Positions 11,681 to 24,171 of a stretch of DNA of 64,000 nucleotides are shown piece after piece (position 1 is the stretch's first letter; the number at the start of each line of letters is the position of its first letter). The stretch comes from Ailurus styani (taxonomy: Eukaryota > Chordata > Mammalia > Carnivora > Ailuridae). The position numbers were made by a program, and so were the translations under genes. The DNA is taken from contig LNAC01001205.1 of assembly GCA_002007465.1 (NCBI GenBank), positions 229,617 through 293,616 on the forward strand. The letters are read 5' to 3'. Under the pieces are notes generated by a model. That model was given only the letters and a program-made list of their open reading frames with translations. It was not told where the DNA came from and did no database searches.

Positions 11681-11690
11681 TCCTTTTAAA
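11608..11690. repeat. (CTTT)n microsatellite in a SINE tail
   Basis: A long run of tttc units, with a few ttcc variants at the left, forms the expanded tail of the adjacent antisense SINE. Confidence 0.95.
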
Positions 11691-11878
11691 GATTTTATTT
11701 ATTTATTTGAGAGAGATAGAGAGAGTGAAAGAGAGCATGAGAGAGGAGAAGGTCAGAGGGAGAAGCAGACTCCCTGTAGAGCTGGGAGCCCGATGCAGGA
11801 CTTGATCCCGGGATTCTGGGATCTTGACCTGAGCTGAAAGCAGTCGCCCAACCAACTGAGCCACCCAGGCGCCCAAGG
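11610..11878 (-). mobile_element. CAN-SINE, antisense, with expanded tail
   Basis: The reverse complement runs from the pyrimidine tail through 'gattttatttatttatttga' and 'gatcttgacctgagctgaaa' to the head 'gagccacccaggcgccc' near 11874. The TSD ttattttcttt lies at 11599-11609 and 11879-11889. The tail has grown into a (CTTT)n microsatellite. Confidence 0.93.
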
Positions 11879-12296
11879 TTATTTTCTTTCTTGTTGCCTT
11901 CTTTTATTTTCAGGATCCTTGGTGGTGCACTCATGCTTTGAACTATACTGGATACCTTGTGGCAATGGATACTTTAATATCTGCAGATCAAATACACTGT
12001 AACTATTTAAGATTTTAGGATTCTTACCTGCACTTGACTCCTATTTTGAAAATGAACCTAGCTCACCCTCTGCTCTGAAAAGAGTCCCTTCTGCACCATC
12101 AGTGGTTGGTTCACACAGCCTTTGTTATTACTATGTGACCCCCCCACCATGACCCCCCACTCCGCACGGCTGATGGTCATGGGATCCAAGGCCTTCAATC
12201 AGATTACCTCACCAGGAAAATTGGAAAAGTACTGAGGATGCTTGAAAACCTGAGCTGGTCCTGTAACTAGCTATGTGAATTTGGAAGCCATGGGGT

Positions 12297-12386
12297 AGCC
12301 ATGTGCATAAAGAAGCAGAAATCGCCTGTCTGCTGAGAGAAAGGAAGAAGTGGGAATAGAGAATGAGGAACAAGATGCATGTGGAC
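12297..12386 (+). repeat. Copy B of a 90-base local repeat pair
   Basis: Matches 11201-11290 at roughly 90 percent identity. The text upstream of it (12080-12296) and downstream has no obvious counterpart around copy A. An old LTR origin is possible but not shown. Confidence 0.8.
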
Positions 12387-14334
12387 TCAGACAAAACAAC
12401 AAGAGACCAGAAAATGACTGACTTGGCTGCATTCCTATTCCCCTTCCAGTCCTTCCGAAGCCTAACCCTCTTCCTACCTACACGGATGATCTGGGAGACT
12501 CCCCTCTGATCTAATCATGATTTCTGAGGTTTTATTAATTCTACTTAAATTAATTTGAAGGGATATACCATTGCTTCTTTTGATGTGGAAGTGAAAGTTT
12601 TATTTGAAAATTTCTAAAGAGGAAATTGTCTTTGTTTTGGAAAAGTCCTTGATGAACCAAAGGCTCAGATTAGGTGAGGTGGGAGGACTTGGCAGGTGTT
12701 AAGGTAACAAAGGAGAACATTTAACTCTTCTGCATAAGCAGGATTTTTTTCACTTCTGAAATAGAGGGAATAAAGAGGGGAAATAGGTAAAGGAAAACAT
12801 AAAAACAGCTATTAAGATGGATCCTGTCTAAAAGACTTCACCAAGCCCATTGAAAATCCTGTAGTGGTGGAGTTAGGCCATTTTTAAACATGGTACCATC
12901 CAGTGGTCAACTTGAGATTCTTTGTTACTACAGGGACAACACTCCCCTTGTCTACATTCCACCGCCTATCTTCTGTACCTACCTATGCTTTGCTTATGTG
13001 TGAATTTTTATAGAGATTGAGCAGAGGGCTGAGTTTCACATGTTTATTATGATTTAGAATTAACTAGGAGGGATCAGGAGCCCAGACATGGAGGATAAGC
13101 ATGATCTCTTGGTCTAACCTTTTAATTTCTACATAGTGTGAAATAGGGATTAAAGACCATCTTATTAGAACCCACTGAACCCTGCCTCATGTGAGCAACC
13201 CATGAGAATTGAGAACACTGATTCAGATATAACCTCTCAACTGCCTGCAAATTCATTTGATTTGCAAACTTACTAAGCTTCTCTAGTTTGATTCAAGTCT
13301 TTGTGGATGTGTAAATCTCACTTGAATCTAAAAGCAACACTTCAAACACATTATTTGCAAAGGCTTTGGAGGTCTTCAGGTGCAATGTGCTGGAGAAGTA
13401 AACAAAATGAGGACCACAGTTGAAATAAATTTACGGAATGTCTTCATGAGCTTGGAGCCAAGATGTATATTAGAATTGAGATTTCATTTTTAAAATAGAT
13501 TTTTTTTGCTTTCCCAAAAGATTTATCCTAGCTTTCCTTTAAATAGCAAACTCATCTAATGCATTTAAAATATGATTTCGTTTTGCTAAATTGATTTAGA
13601 AGTAACTTTTCAGGAACCCATCTATTGACTAAGGAGAGGTATATCTGTTATGCAAAGCACCATACTTAAGTATGTTAAGGAATAATCCCAGTCCATTATT
13701 TCTTAGCATATCTAGTGGGTATTTGTGTTTGTTTTATAGCTTTTTCCCCCACTCTTTGATTTACATTTACGAGACAATCGAGGAGAGATGATGTGAAATG
13801 GTTTTTATTTTTATGAGCCAAAGGAACCACACCAACCACAAGTAGTAGAGCACAGCCACAACTGAATTATGCAGGACTCTGTTGGCGGAGTGAAAATTAA
13901 AAGAGTATATTGTCCCTCCTTTCACTTCTTATGGTGAAGTCATGCCCTAAGGATGTCCACTGGACAATTCCATTATAAATATGAAGTTGTGGTTGCACCT
14001 ATAGCTGCTCATGTTACCAATATAATCTGAAACCAATTTAAATGTATTAAACTTCAGTTAACTTTGGGGGCCTTATTTGTGGTTATATGCCAACCACCAA
14101 TATGACCCCAATTAGCCAAAATATTGAAGAATGGCTGAATTCATTTCTTTCATAACTCCATGATAATATATCATAAGAGACTGAATTAACATTTAGATGT
14201 GCCCACTCTTCCTAAAATTACATCAAGATCAAGACTATGTCATATTTGCCTCAGGTTACCTAAACCTTTGCACAAATGTATTAAATTGACTCAGTAAATA
14301 TAATCCCTCACTACTGCTATCCTAACTTGCCTAT
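12387..14334. other. Unassigned sequence, no gene
   Basis: About 2 kb of unique-looking DNA. I recognise no repeats, exons or RNA genes. Confidence 0.4.
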
Positions 14335-14362
14335 TACACACACACACACACACACACACACC
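14335..14362. repeat. (CA)n microsatellite
   Basis: An uninterrupted CA dinucleotide run ends in CCCC. Confidence 0.95.
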
Positions 14363-15904
14363 CCAACCTGTATTTCTCAGATGGTACATATTGGCAGCAC
14401 ATGAGCCAACCCCTAGCCCAAAAATGAGCTTTGTTTGGTTCATATGTTAGAGATCACACCATTATAAGAGCGTTTGAATTCACATTTGAAAATTAGGAGA
14501 TGTCACACAGAAATTCACATTTCTAGCTCCTCTTTAAAAAAAGTCTGGCAACACTTGGCAGGAATTCCACATGGCAACCATCAGCTGGAGCTGAGATGCA
14601 AAATCCCCCAGAGGCCCTCCCGGCTTTGCCAGAGTCCCCACCATACTTGATTACATTGTCCACGTCTCACCTGTAGCTTCCCTGCCTCTGTGGACATTTG
14701 GGTTTGCAGGTTGTGTCCCCTAGTGTTTTCCTCCTCTGTGCCTTCTGAAAAAACTCCTTCTCTCTGAATTTACTAAAAGCTAAGCTGCTTCAATCAGAAA
14801 ACCTCAGGAAATCCGAGTCCCATTTTGACTTTTATACTTCTAAAAATTCAAAACGGCATCCTTCCAAATAACTGGAAGCCTTAAAACACAGGTGCATGCC
14901 ACTTTAAAAACCCAGACTTTAATCAGAAACATATTTAGGCATTTTTGCTGCACTACAAGACTTCATCTACCTAATTGGTTTTAATCCAATGGATTAAAAA
15001 AGTAACATAATTGTTTAAAATTATTCTCTTTTGGAAACTAACATTGTGGGAGAAAAAGGAAACATTGCACAGATAGCTTACCATCTAGTCTGAAGAGCAG
15101 TGTGATTTTTAGTGTGAAGCAGAAGGTTAAAAATTTGAGTGAGGCCTGTAAGAGCAAGCCGATATTAACAGTAGTGAGGGTATGTTTGGGAAATGAAGGC
15201 TATTTGTAGGAAAATCTCAATGTAATCAAATGTTGGGTACAGCCAGTGATGCTAACGTGTCAGAGCCACACACTCACAGCTATAAAACACCTTGATATTG
15301 AAATTCCCAAACCAAAAATAATAACTTATTATTGTTATTGTTCCTCTGAAATGTATAATCCCCAATCTCTTCTTTTCCCATTGAAGTGCTGGTTCAATGC
15401 TGCTGGCTTTCCAAAGAGTTCTCCTATTGCTCCTTGGCAAAATATTACTGTATCAGAGAATATGGTTTGGATCACAAAATGTTATTTTTACTCCAGTTAG
15501 GGGTTGTAATATTTTTATACTGAGATTTCCTTGGTATACTCAAAGTATACCTCATTGAAAAAAATTTATTTTTCCCTAACTTTTCAGGTTGTTATGTACT
15601 TAGTAAAGGCCAGCTGAATGACATAGTGCTTTCTGCGGAGTTCCAAGTCCCCTGGAAAACATCTCCTTTGTTCTCACCAGACTTACAATGAAATGCACAA
15701 TTATTATCCTATTTCAAATGAGAGAAGTAAGATTCTAAGTCATTTGCTGAGTTTCATATGGCAAATCAGTGAAAGAAAGGGTCTCTGGATCAAACGCAAA
15801 TAGTATATCTAGTTCTCAATCTTGATTACCTCCAGACCTAAAACTTTTTCTAACCCATTTTAACATTAATGTGTCCTCACCGAAGGGCTACAGTTGTGGA
15901 TCTC
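14363..15904. other. Unassigned sequence, no gene
   Basis: Unique-looking DNA. An 84-codon frame at 15246-15500 is opposed by an open frame on the other strand and has no recognisable domain. Confidence 0.4.
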
Positions 15905-16040
15905 ATAGACTAGTGGTAAAAACACAGGCTTCGAAGATGGATTTGGGGGATTTGGGGATCCAGCCCAAATGATTTAAATCTCGGTATTCTCATCTATAGA
16001 GTGGGTGTGATGATCCTCATTATTTTTGGCAGGATATAAG
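15905..16040 (+). mobile_element. MIR SINE, sense
   Basis: The MIR order is visible: 'gtggtaaaaacacaggcttc' (start), then 'tctcggtattctcatctata' (core 3' side) and a 'gatgatcctcat' end. Strongly diverged, as expected for this ancient family. Confidence 0.65.
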
Positions 16041-16149
16041 TAAAAAAATATACCGGTTAAATCTCTTTGTTATAGCAGATTTTTAATCTTGCCCTAAGTC
16101 AGCAGAGTAGTTAGGTAGCTACTTTGTCAGTACGTAGTTACCCTAACTC

Positions 16150-16333
16150 ATTAGTTCTCAAACATAAGCATGCATCAGAAACACCTGAAGGGCTCATTAA
16201 AATGCAGATTACTAGGCCCCATCCCCAGAGTTTCTGATTCAGGAGCCCTGAAAAGAAGCCTGAGAATCTTAATCTCTAACAAGTTTCCAGGTAATGCTGA
16301 TGCAATCAGTACACATGCTTTGAGAAGTACTGC
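16150..16333 (+). mobile_element. MER20 (hAT-Charlie) DNA transposon, near complete
   Basis: The sequence follows MER20: 'ttagttctcaaacataagca', 'tgcatcagaaacacctgaag', 'ggccccatccccagagtttc', 'tctaacaagtttccaggtaa' and the end 'tttgagaagtactg'. The two ends are degenerate terminal inverted repeats. MER20 is non-autonomous and was mobile in early placental mammals. Some copies are known enhancers in uterine cells; nothing here shows that this one is. Confidence 0.92.
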
Positions 16334-16959
16334 TTTAATACTATAGCTAAGTCACTAACCATAATGCCTGGCACAGCGGGGTCTCAGAAAAAAAAAATTA
16401 TTTTACTATTTATTGAAATCCTATGAGCAAGTACAAAAATTAACTACAGGTTTTCAGAAACGAATTCTAATAAAAAATAAGGATAAAATAGCAATATCGG
16501 ATACGCTTTAATTCCTAGTTGATTCAGTAAAACATCGATTTGGCAAAGTAGTAAGTTATTACCTGTTCAAAGCAACATGTGGACTTTCACCATTGTTTTC
16601 TGTTTCTGTTTCTATAGATAATTCTGTGCTTTCTCAATTCTGGCAATTCAAAGGAGTTCATGCAAGATAGGCCCAACTACTCTACCAAATAGAATCCCCT
16701 GATATAGATGAAGCTTGATTGCTTTTATATATTATACGAGCGCACGAATACCTCTGGCACTCAGAAATGATAATATTCTCCCTTCCCACATCAAATCAGG
16801 AAGCCCAGTGCATTAAAAAGCGTTTAAAAACCTGCCAGTTTAAAGTTAAAGCACGACTAATGCATTGTTCAACAATAGTTCATCCTGGTAAAAATATTAC
16901 TTCTGTAACTCTACCGAGGTTAGTGTCGGGTTAGGTTATCTGCAATTCAACTGCAAGAC
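16334..16959. other. Unassigned sequence, no gene
   Basis: AT-rich unique-looking DNA. A 71-codon open frame (16719-16934) has no recognisable domain. Confidence 0.4.
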
Positions 16960-17030
16960 ACGTGTGCCCGGGTGGGCGCACGCGAGTGGGCATGCGTGCG
17001 AGTGGGCATGTGCGCGCAGACGTGAGCGTC
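16960..17030. repeat. GC-rich alternating purine-pyrimidine patch
   Basis: A cluster of CG, TG and CA steps contains an imperfect repeat 'gcgagtgggcatg' twice (about 16982-16994 and 16998-17010), flanked by cgcacgcg and tgcgcgca. It looks like a degenerate GT/GC repeat that retained many CpGs. Confidence 0.7.
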
Positions 17031-17295
17031 ACCTTGGGAGTTATGGACGCTCCCAGGCATGACTTTACCGAAAGTTTCCCTAACAGAGAGCTATGTTCAG
17101 CTCTCTGGGTAATTTGGGGTAATTTTGTGCCCTCTGCATTCTGTCTCTATCTTCTCCTGACACTTTTTGTCGCGCTAGCTACTGTTTTTCTCCAACCCGC
17201 TAGGTTTTCAATAAGTTTCCTGTTGTGCATTGGGATAGCTGTGTTCATGGAAAATTGCTTTGCCTAGGTGATCTGAGCCAGCTCCCTCCCACATT

Positions 17296-17368
17296 TCTTT
17301 TCTTTTCTTTTCTTTTCTTTTCTTTTCTTTTCTTTTTTCTTTCCTTTTCTCTTCTTTTCTTTTTAATA
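17296..17368. repeat. (TTTTC)n microsatellite
   Basis: At least eight TTTTC units are followed by degenerate pyrimidine units. It may be the tail of a lost or unrecognised antisense retroelement, but no body is visible beside it. Confidence 0.93.
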
Positions 17369-17844
17369 ATTTAGAGACAAGTAATGAAGTGCTTTCAGTG
17401 CAAGAATTTACTCCAGAAGACTCCAGACCATTCTCTGACATTGTGCGGTTTAATCGCAGCTTCAATTTCATAACTGGTGCTCAAAGCAAAAGGGCACAGA
17501 GGGGTGGGCTTGAAAAGACATTTAAAGTCTTTCCTTTTAAGATTTCAAAAACATTAACCAACAGACTCAAAATGCTCTAAAATTCATGTGGACAACTAGT
17601 ACAGTACGCTCTTCAAAGCACTTGGAGAATTAAAGCCTCGACCGGTTCAATAAGTACTTGTGAAGGTAACAAAGATTGAAATCAGAATTTTTACAGAAGC
17701 CTATTATTTGTAAGAAAACCTTGAGAGTTCAACTAGTTCCTTCCCCAGCCTCCAGACAGGACTCTGTCACAAAGTACCACTTTTGAAAACTAGCTGCTTT
17801 GGCCTCTGTGTCAACTTAGGTGATCAGTGGTACTTAAGCAAAAT

Positions 17845-18042
17845 GTCAAGAATATTAGCTAGCGCATATGCACTATTTTAAGAGCTTCACATGTATTAAT
17901 TCCATAAAAATCTCATAACAAACCTGTGACTTCAGTTCTATTATCATCTCCACTTGCCACCTAAGGAAGCAGAGACTCAGAAAGGTTAAATAACTGGCCC
18001 AAAGTCGCACAGCATGTGAGTGGCAGATTTCAATTCAAGTGT
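17845..18042 (-). mobile_element. MIR SINE, antisense
   Basis: Reverse MIR hallmarks: 'agagcttcacatgtattaat', 'ctcataacaaacctgtgact', 'attatcatctccacttgcca', then 'agcagagactcagaaaggtt', 'aactggcccaaagtcgcaca' and 'gagtggcagatttcaattca'. It is nearly full length. Confidence 0.88.
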
Positions 18043-19292
18043 TGTAGGTTGAGAGACTCTCACAGTGGAAGTTTCTGAGGACGGAGGGGGGAGAACCCCC
18101 AAAAAATTCCTCCCCAAACTGCATCCTGGGAAAAATAATATGAAATACATTTAAAATAAGTATAAAGCTCTAGCCACATCTCTTTTAACTTGATTGGTGA
18201 TCAAATTACTTTCTAGTCTCCTGAGAAGTTTCCTGAGAAGCAGCTGACCAGGACAATACCAACCACCCAGAATCAGCTGTGCTTTGTCCAGATTACTGGT
18301 CAGCCTTTTTACCTCATGATCTTATGGCCAAAATTGGGGCAAGGACCAGAGGCCACCATGCCTTGTGGCTGCAGCCCTCATTCCCCTACCCTCTGGGTCT
18401 CACAGCTTCTTAGGTCCAGGAACACAGAAAGAAAGCCAAGAGAAGGGAAAAAACTTTGAACTTTATGTCCCTCCAACTAAAACTCCATCCCCCTAGTATG
18501 ATAGCTTCACTGTATGACCTGAAAAGCCCATGTAGACCTTTTTCAAATACCAGAACCTTCCTTCCCAAGTTTCGAGTAATGAGGAAGGCATTGTGTCAGT
18601 AACACAAGGAAAGAAAGAGTGGAGCTGAGATCCATCATTCAAGTCCCCTGAATTCATCCGAGTAGGTCAGGGTACCCAAAGAGCTCAGGCCCCACCTTTG
18701 ACACATGTGATCATTACTCAAATCCCTTTGACCCATTCGCTTATCCCACACATATTTACTGAGGGCCCAGGCCCACTGTCCATGAGGAGTTAGAAGGCTA
18801 GACTTCTCTGTGCCTTGTTTTCTCCCAGCTGGAAACAAGAAAGACCTGCCATTCCTTCCCAAAGGTGCCACGCAAATTTCTGAGATATGAAAAATGTGGG
18901 AAAGAAAGTTTCTATAAAGCCCCCAGCCTTAGAAAAGCAAACTTTGCCGCCACAGTACACACACACGCTCCAGCATCGCGGGCTGCCAAGTAACTGGCCA
19001 AGACACAGACTCAGCAGGAGCATTGGTGTCTCCAACTAATGGCCCGCTTTAATTCCTCTCTTCCCTGAACACTTTTAAACTTTTCTTCTGGAGTCAACCC
19101 AAGCTCGGCAGAATTTCCAGATCCGTGGAAGTGCAGCATGCAAGCAGCCCATTTCCTGACAATGCTGCAAAGCTTCAGGGAACACATTTGGTTATTTCCA
19201 CATTTATGAGTCGAGCCGGAGCCCTGAGCCTGACTCCTGACCAGGCCGTCCCCCACCTGGGAGTCCCGCAGGGCTGGGGGGGGGGGGGAGGG
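18043..19292. other. Unassigned sequence up to the assembly gap
   Basis: No repeat or exon is recognised. Toward the gap the sequence becomes G-rich and ends in a 12-G run broken by one A. The segment 18950-19270 is more GC-rich than average. Confidence 0.4.
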
Positions 19293-19456
19293 NNNNNNNN
19301 NNNNNNNNNNNNNNNNNNNNNNNNNNNNNNNNNNNNNNNNNNNNNNNNNNNNNNNNNNNNNNNNNNNNNNNNNNNNNNNNNNNNNNNNNNNNNNNNNNNN
19401 NNNNNNNNNNNNNNNNNNNNNNNNNNNNNNNNNNNNNNNNNNNNNNNNNNNNNNNN
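19293..19456. other. Assembly gap (164 N)
   Basis: A run of N is flanked by G homopolymers on both sides (about 19276-19292 and 19457-19487), all on the same strand. The missing bases are likely G-rich, which often causes sequencing dropout. The gap length may be an estimate. Confidence 0.99.
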
Positions 19457-19764
19457 GGGGAAGGGGGGCTGGGGGGGAACAGCACTAAACAAAGGAAGGA
19501 GCATGCGCAGACAAGTTAATAAAAATAAATGTTCCATTGGCTGCCTAGACAGCAACACTGGCATCCATGGGGTCTCTAAAAGGGACTGAGGTGTGAGGAT
19601 CATTTTCTGAGCCCTAGTCAAAACTCTTCCCATGATAATGTCCTGGCATTGGTGCAAAGAAAACAAAGTTTTGAGAAATGTAGTTCAAACTAAATGAGCT
19701 CTTTCTTAAAACCATCTGAAAAATGAGGCAAAGAAATGATACGGTAGTTCACCAATAATAAAAA

Positions 19765-19935
19765 TACTCAGCACTTATATATACATCGTGCTAGGCACTG
19801 AGCATGGTACAAATGCAAATGTAATCAGGAACAAATTATTTTTGAACAAATACAAGGCGTCAGACATTGTGTTAGCTACCAGCAATGCAAAGACAGATAA
19901 GATGTGGCTCCAGCCCTTGGAGGAATTTTTAATCT
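19765..19935 (-). mobile_element. L2 LINE 3' fragment, antisense
   Basis: Reverse L2 3' end words: 'cgtgctaggcactgagcatg', then a second, similar 'gacattgtgttagctaccag', 'caatgcaaagacagataaga' and 'ggctccagcccttggaggaa'. Confidence 0.65.
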
Positions 19936-21624
19936 GGTTTTAGAGAAATCAAAGAAAAAGGAAAGTTGGCCACGTTGACGGATGGTATTTAAGAATCAGG
20001 AGTTCTTTGATCTACTCTTGGTTTTTTTTGTTGTTGTTTTGTTTTGTTTTATTTTTTCTATTTTCTGGAGAACCATTGTTGACTGGTTGAAGTGGCTTGT
20101 AAGTCAGGGAAAGACAATGTCTTTTTGTTGACAGGATAATTAGGAAGGAAGGAGCCCTCTCCATTTCTAAATTGTAACTAAAAATCTTTGAATGGAGGGA
20201 AACAAATTTTAAAAGGTGAGTCAAAAATAAAACTGGAACTAACAGAGTACTAGTTCCTATTGAGCTTCTGTGACAATATGACTGGCATCGTCAGTATAAA
20301 TGGAAACTGGTACTTATCATCCATATGTAGCATGATGTCAAGTAGGACTTTACCTATTGCCTTAATATTTCTGGGCACCTGGGAGTAAAATTCCATACAT
20401 TCTAGTTTCAAGGAATTATGGGCCATTTACTTCCTTATGACTTACTGAGAAGCACCAGAGCAAAGCCAGACCTACAGATAATACCTCTTTCTCCTTCCAC
20501 TATAGTCCCTATGAAAAGAAAACTGAGAGGTGAGAGGAAGTGGCATCTGTGGGAGTGCAGCATTGAGAAACACAGATTAATTCTTTCCTTTTTGTTCCAA
20601 AAGGGTTGTGCAATGCTTTTTCCTAGTGGAAGAGGGACCCCTTGCAGGAAGCTGTTAGGCAGGACATTGTTGGGGGCAAAATCCGATATGATGCAGAGGA
20701 AGAGAAGCTGGAATCAGAGATCTGTGGAGTGGGAAGCTTCTATAGGTCCTCTTAAGAGCTCAACCCACCAGAGCAGGAACATTCGAATATCTGCAACACA
20801 GGGAGACCGTTGATGGATGCCACAAGCTACAGATCTCACCAAGAAGATGTCTGCCTCCCCATCCCACCTTCCCACTCTGACAACAGATGGTTAGGACAGA
20901 GAAGAAGAGGTAGTGTGAGCTTATAATGTATTATGCAAGCCAAGACAATTTTGAGAATTAAGGGAGTTGTTATTAATAACTACACCAAAACAACAGGTAC
21001 AAACTGGAAATACCCTGAAAACTGAGATGTATGATCACCATGGTAGGGGCAAGGTGTATATAAAGAGCTGTCCCTCTATCTCTTGCCATCTCCACTACAA
21101 ATTCATTCACTTGACCAGAAGTAGGCTTCATCTGTCCCGGGGGAAAAGAGAGGGAGTGTTTCAAAACAAGTTTGAGACTGAAGTTTACCAGTGACCAGAA
21201 CTGAGCCTCAGGTATTAGAATAAGATTTTGCTAATGACAAACATGGCTGAAATTGATAAGATCTGTCCAAGAAGGCACTAAGGGAGCTACCATCCATGGG
21301 GAAAGGTGATTTTCAACACAAAATCATTGGAGAACTAGAAAAAAATACATCAGTTTTAGGTTTATGCTAAGGTGGGACTTCTGTAAATCAGTTTCAAGTA
21401 CATAGCAAAGCACAAAAAGTACTTACTGGCCAAAGAGGACAGTCAATGTAGTCTAAAGGAATATAAATGTACACTGATAAATATAAGGACACCATTGAAT
21501 AAGAACCAAACAGCAACATGTGTAAATGCAGTCCTTAAAAAATGAACAAGACAAAAACACACAAAACACAATAAAAGTGTCCAAGGCAGCATATGCAGTT
21601 CAAACTCTGGCTTTCTCTGTTTCT
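19936..21624. other. Unassigned sequence, no gene
   Basis: A 131-codon frame at 20418-20813 starts with MGHLLPYDLL but has no recognisable domain, splice context or conservation evidence. Otherwise it is unique-looking DNA with a T/G homopolymer patch near 20030-20055. Confidence 0.4.
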
Positions 21625-21755
21625 CACTGTGGCTCTTTATGTGAGAGATTTAACCCCCTGAGTTTCCAATTCCACATCTGTAAAGTGAGAATCACGTCAT
21701 TGCCTCCAAGAGTTGTGAAGTTACATAAAAGCACTTAGAAAGATGCTTGACATCA
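21625..21755 (+). mobile_element. MIR SINE, sense
   Basis: Core words 'tccacatctgtaaagtgaga', 'ttgcctccaagagttgtgaa' and 'aaaagcacttagaaagatgc' match the 3' half of MIR. Confidence 0.8.
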
Positions 21756-22988
21756 AGGGCTAATTGTAGTGTGTTCCACAAAGGCTAGCTAGTCTTTGGC
21801 TTCCTTTTCCTCTACTTTCCCATAATACTCCAAAATTCTTTGGAGAGAGAATGGAATAATGTGCTTCAAACTACCTAGCAGAGCACCCAGCATAACTATT
21901 GATTCCCTTCCTACCCAGATTGCTGAGCTACCATGCAACTGGACTTTGGACATTACCCAAATGGTGTGCCATTTCATGTCCATTTCATGTATTCCTACAT
22001 GGTCTAACATCCTGGAACAAAATTCATGAACATGCGTGTGGACTTTGGAGTGGAGGGAAGAGAAAGTTGCAGGTCCTGAGAAATTACTCCTCTATAATGC
22101 TCACGCCCTGCCATCAACCCAAAACAGAAAATGGGTGAAAAGGATTCATTCTAAGGAAGGAAAAGGATCAGTTCTATAGGACTCAAGGAAAAGGAAATTA
22201 ATATATGCTTTCTTCTCCCAAAAAAATCCCACACACTGGCAAAACTGGTTCAATGAGAATCAGTTTGAGTATACAAAGGGAAAGTAAGATCAAACAGACA
22301 AGCAAGGGTACAATGTTCAACCAGAAAACTATGTGGAGAAGAGGTAAGTAAATCTTTCTTGGTGTTGGAGATGGGTGTGGGTATGTCTGGATGAATGGCA
22401 CATAAATGAGTCTGAACTTTTTCTTCTCTTGCATCTACTTGGGCATCCTTTGTACATTCCCCAGTAGAATACACTTGATATTAAGCAGTGGCCATTCATC
22501 TAGTTATCCATCTACTGAGCAACTACAGTGTGTCAGACACTGCGCCAGGTATTACACATATACTTTGGCACATTCCAATGCAGATATGCCTCTATAGGGG
22601 AGAAGAGAGGAAATGGTTGGTTCTATCAGGGTAGGAACTCCTAAAAGAAAGACTGCTAATTAGTTACATTAAAAGGTGACAAAGCATGGATTCATTTCTA
22701 AATATTTCATGAGAAAACAACACTGCCTGACTCACATGTTCATTTTTATTTTAAGGATATTATGGGTATTACCTGGTTAAGGTATAGTACTGTATTAAAC
22801 ATTTGATGACCCAAACCAGGCAATAATATTTGCCTCTGCATGTGTTTATGTATCTATGGTAGGAGTGGGTAGTGATAGGTCATTGTAAGATGCTCTAGAG
22901 AATTCCACCTGGGTTTCAGTAATTCTCATTCAGATGGGGAAGTTGATAAAAGTAGAGAGGTCCTTTTTCTTTTATCTTTTTTCATTAA
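21756..22988. other. Mostly unassigned, possible MIR/L2 fragment
   Basis: Around 22480-22580, 'gtgtcagacactgcgccagg' resembles an antisense MIR/L2 core. The remainder is unassigned and contains no gene. Confidence 0.35.
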
Positions 22989-23254
22989 AACTGAACTGGA
23001 GATAAATGGAACAGGATAGAGAACGGAGAAATAAACTCACACTATGTGGCTCATTTATCTATGATAAAGGAGGCCAGATATACAATGATGAAGAAACAAC
23101 CTCTTCAATAAATGGTACTTGGAAAACTAGACAGCTACATGCAAAAAAATGAAATTGGACCATAAAAATACACAATGTATACTACACACAAAAATTAACC
23201 TAAGTGGACTAAAGGCCTAAATGTGAGACATGAAATCATAAAACTCCTAGAAGG

Positions 23255-23431
23255 AGGGCACCTGGGTGTCTCAGTCAGTTAGTATCTGCCTTTGGCTCAG
23301 GTCATGGGATCGAACCCTGTGTCAGACTCCCTGCTCATTGGGGAATCTCTTTCTCCCTCTCCCTCTCCTCCTAAACCTACTCATGTTCTCTCTCTCTCTC
23401 AAATAAATAAATAAAATCTTAAACAAAACAA
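23255..23431 (+). mobile_element. CAN-SINE nested in L1
   Basis: The head 'ggcacctgggtgtctcagtc' and AAATAAATAAA tail flank a body that lacks about 15 bases after 'ggctcaggtcatggg', where other copies read gatctcagggtcctggg. A TSD of 13 bases with one mismatch (aaactcctagaag / aaactcctggaag) lies at 23241-23253 and 23432-23444. Confidence 0.95.
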
Positions 23432-24171
23432 AAACTCCTGGAAGAAAACAGACAGTAATCTCTCGGACATTGGCATTAGCAGCAAATTTATGGATATGTC
23501 ACCTGAGGCAAGGAAAACAAAAGCAAAACTATTGAGACCACACCAAAATAAAAAGCTTTGCACAGCAAAAGGAAATCATCAACAAAACAAAAGGCAACCT
23601 GATGAATGGGAAAATATTTTGCAAATGATATATCCAATAAATGTTAATATCCAAAGTATATAAAGAACTTAAACAATTCAATACCAAAACAAAAACAAAC
23701 AAAAAAAACCCCCAAATAATCCAGTTAAAAAATGGGGCAGGCATCCCGAATATTTTTTCAAAGAGGATATATAGATGGCCAACAGACTTATGAAAAGATG
23801 TTCAATATCACTAATCATCAGGGAAATGCACACCAAAAACACAATGATATAACATCTCACACCTATCAGAATGGGTAGTATCAAAAAGAGAAGAAATAAT
23901 AAGTATTGGTGAGGTTGTAGAGAAAGAAGAACCTTAGTGAGCTGTTGGTAGAAATATAAATTGTTACAACCACAGTAGAAAACAATATGGACTTTCCTCA
24001 AAAAATTAAAAATGGAAATACCATATCCATTTCTGGGGATTTACCCAAAGAAAATGAAAACATTAATTTGAAAAGATATATGCACTCCTGTATTCATTAT
24101 TTACAATAGCCAAGATATGAAAGCAATCTAAGTGTCCATCAATAGATGAATGGATGAAGAAGATGTGGTGT

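Noticed and set aside
11463..11837. 124-codon frame rich in phenylalanine, leucine and serine
   Set aside because: Most of it translates a (CTTT)n tract and an antisense SINE.
19125..19666. Frames of 93-163 codons crossing 19.1-19.7 kb on both strands
   Set aside because: They are open only because the N block contains no stops.
20418..20813. 131-codon open frame as a gene
   Set aside because: No domain is recognised and there is no supporting context. Length alone is not convincing in 64 kb of non-coding DNA.
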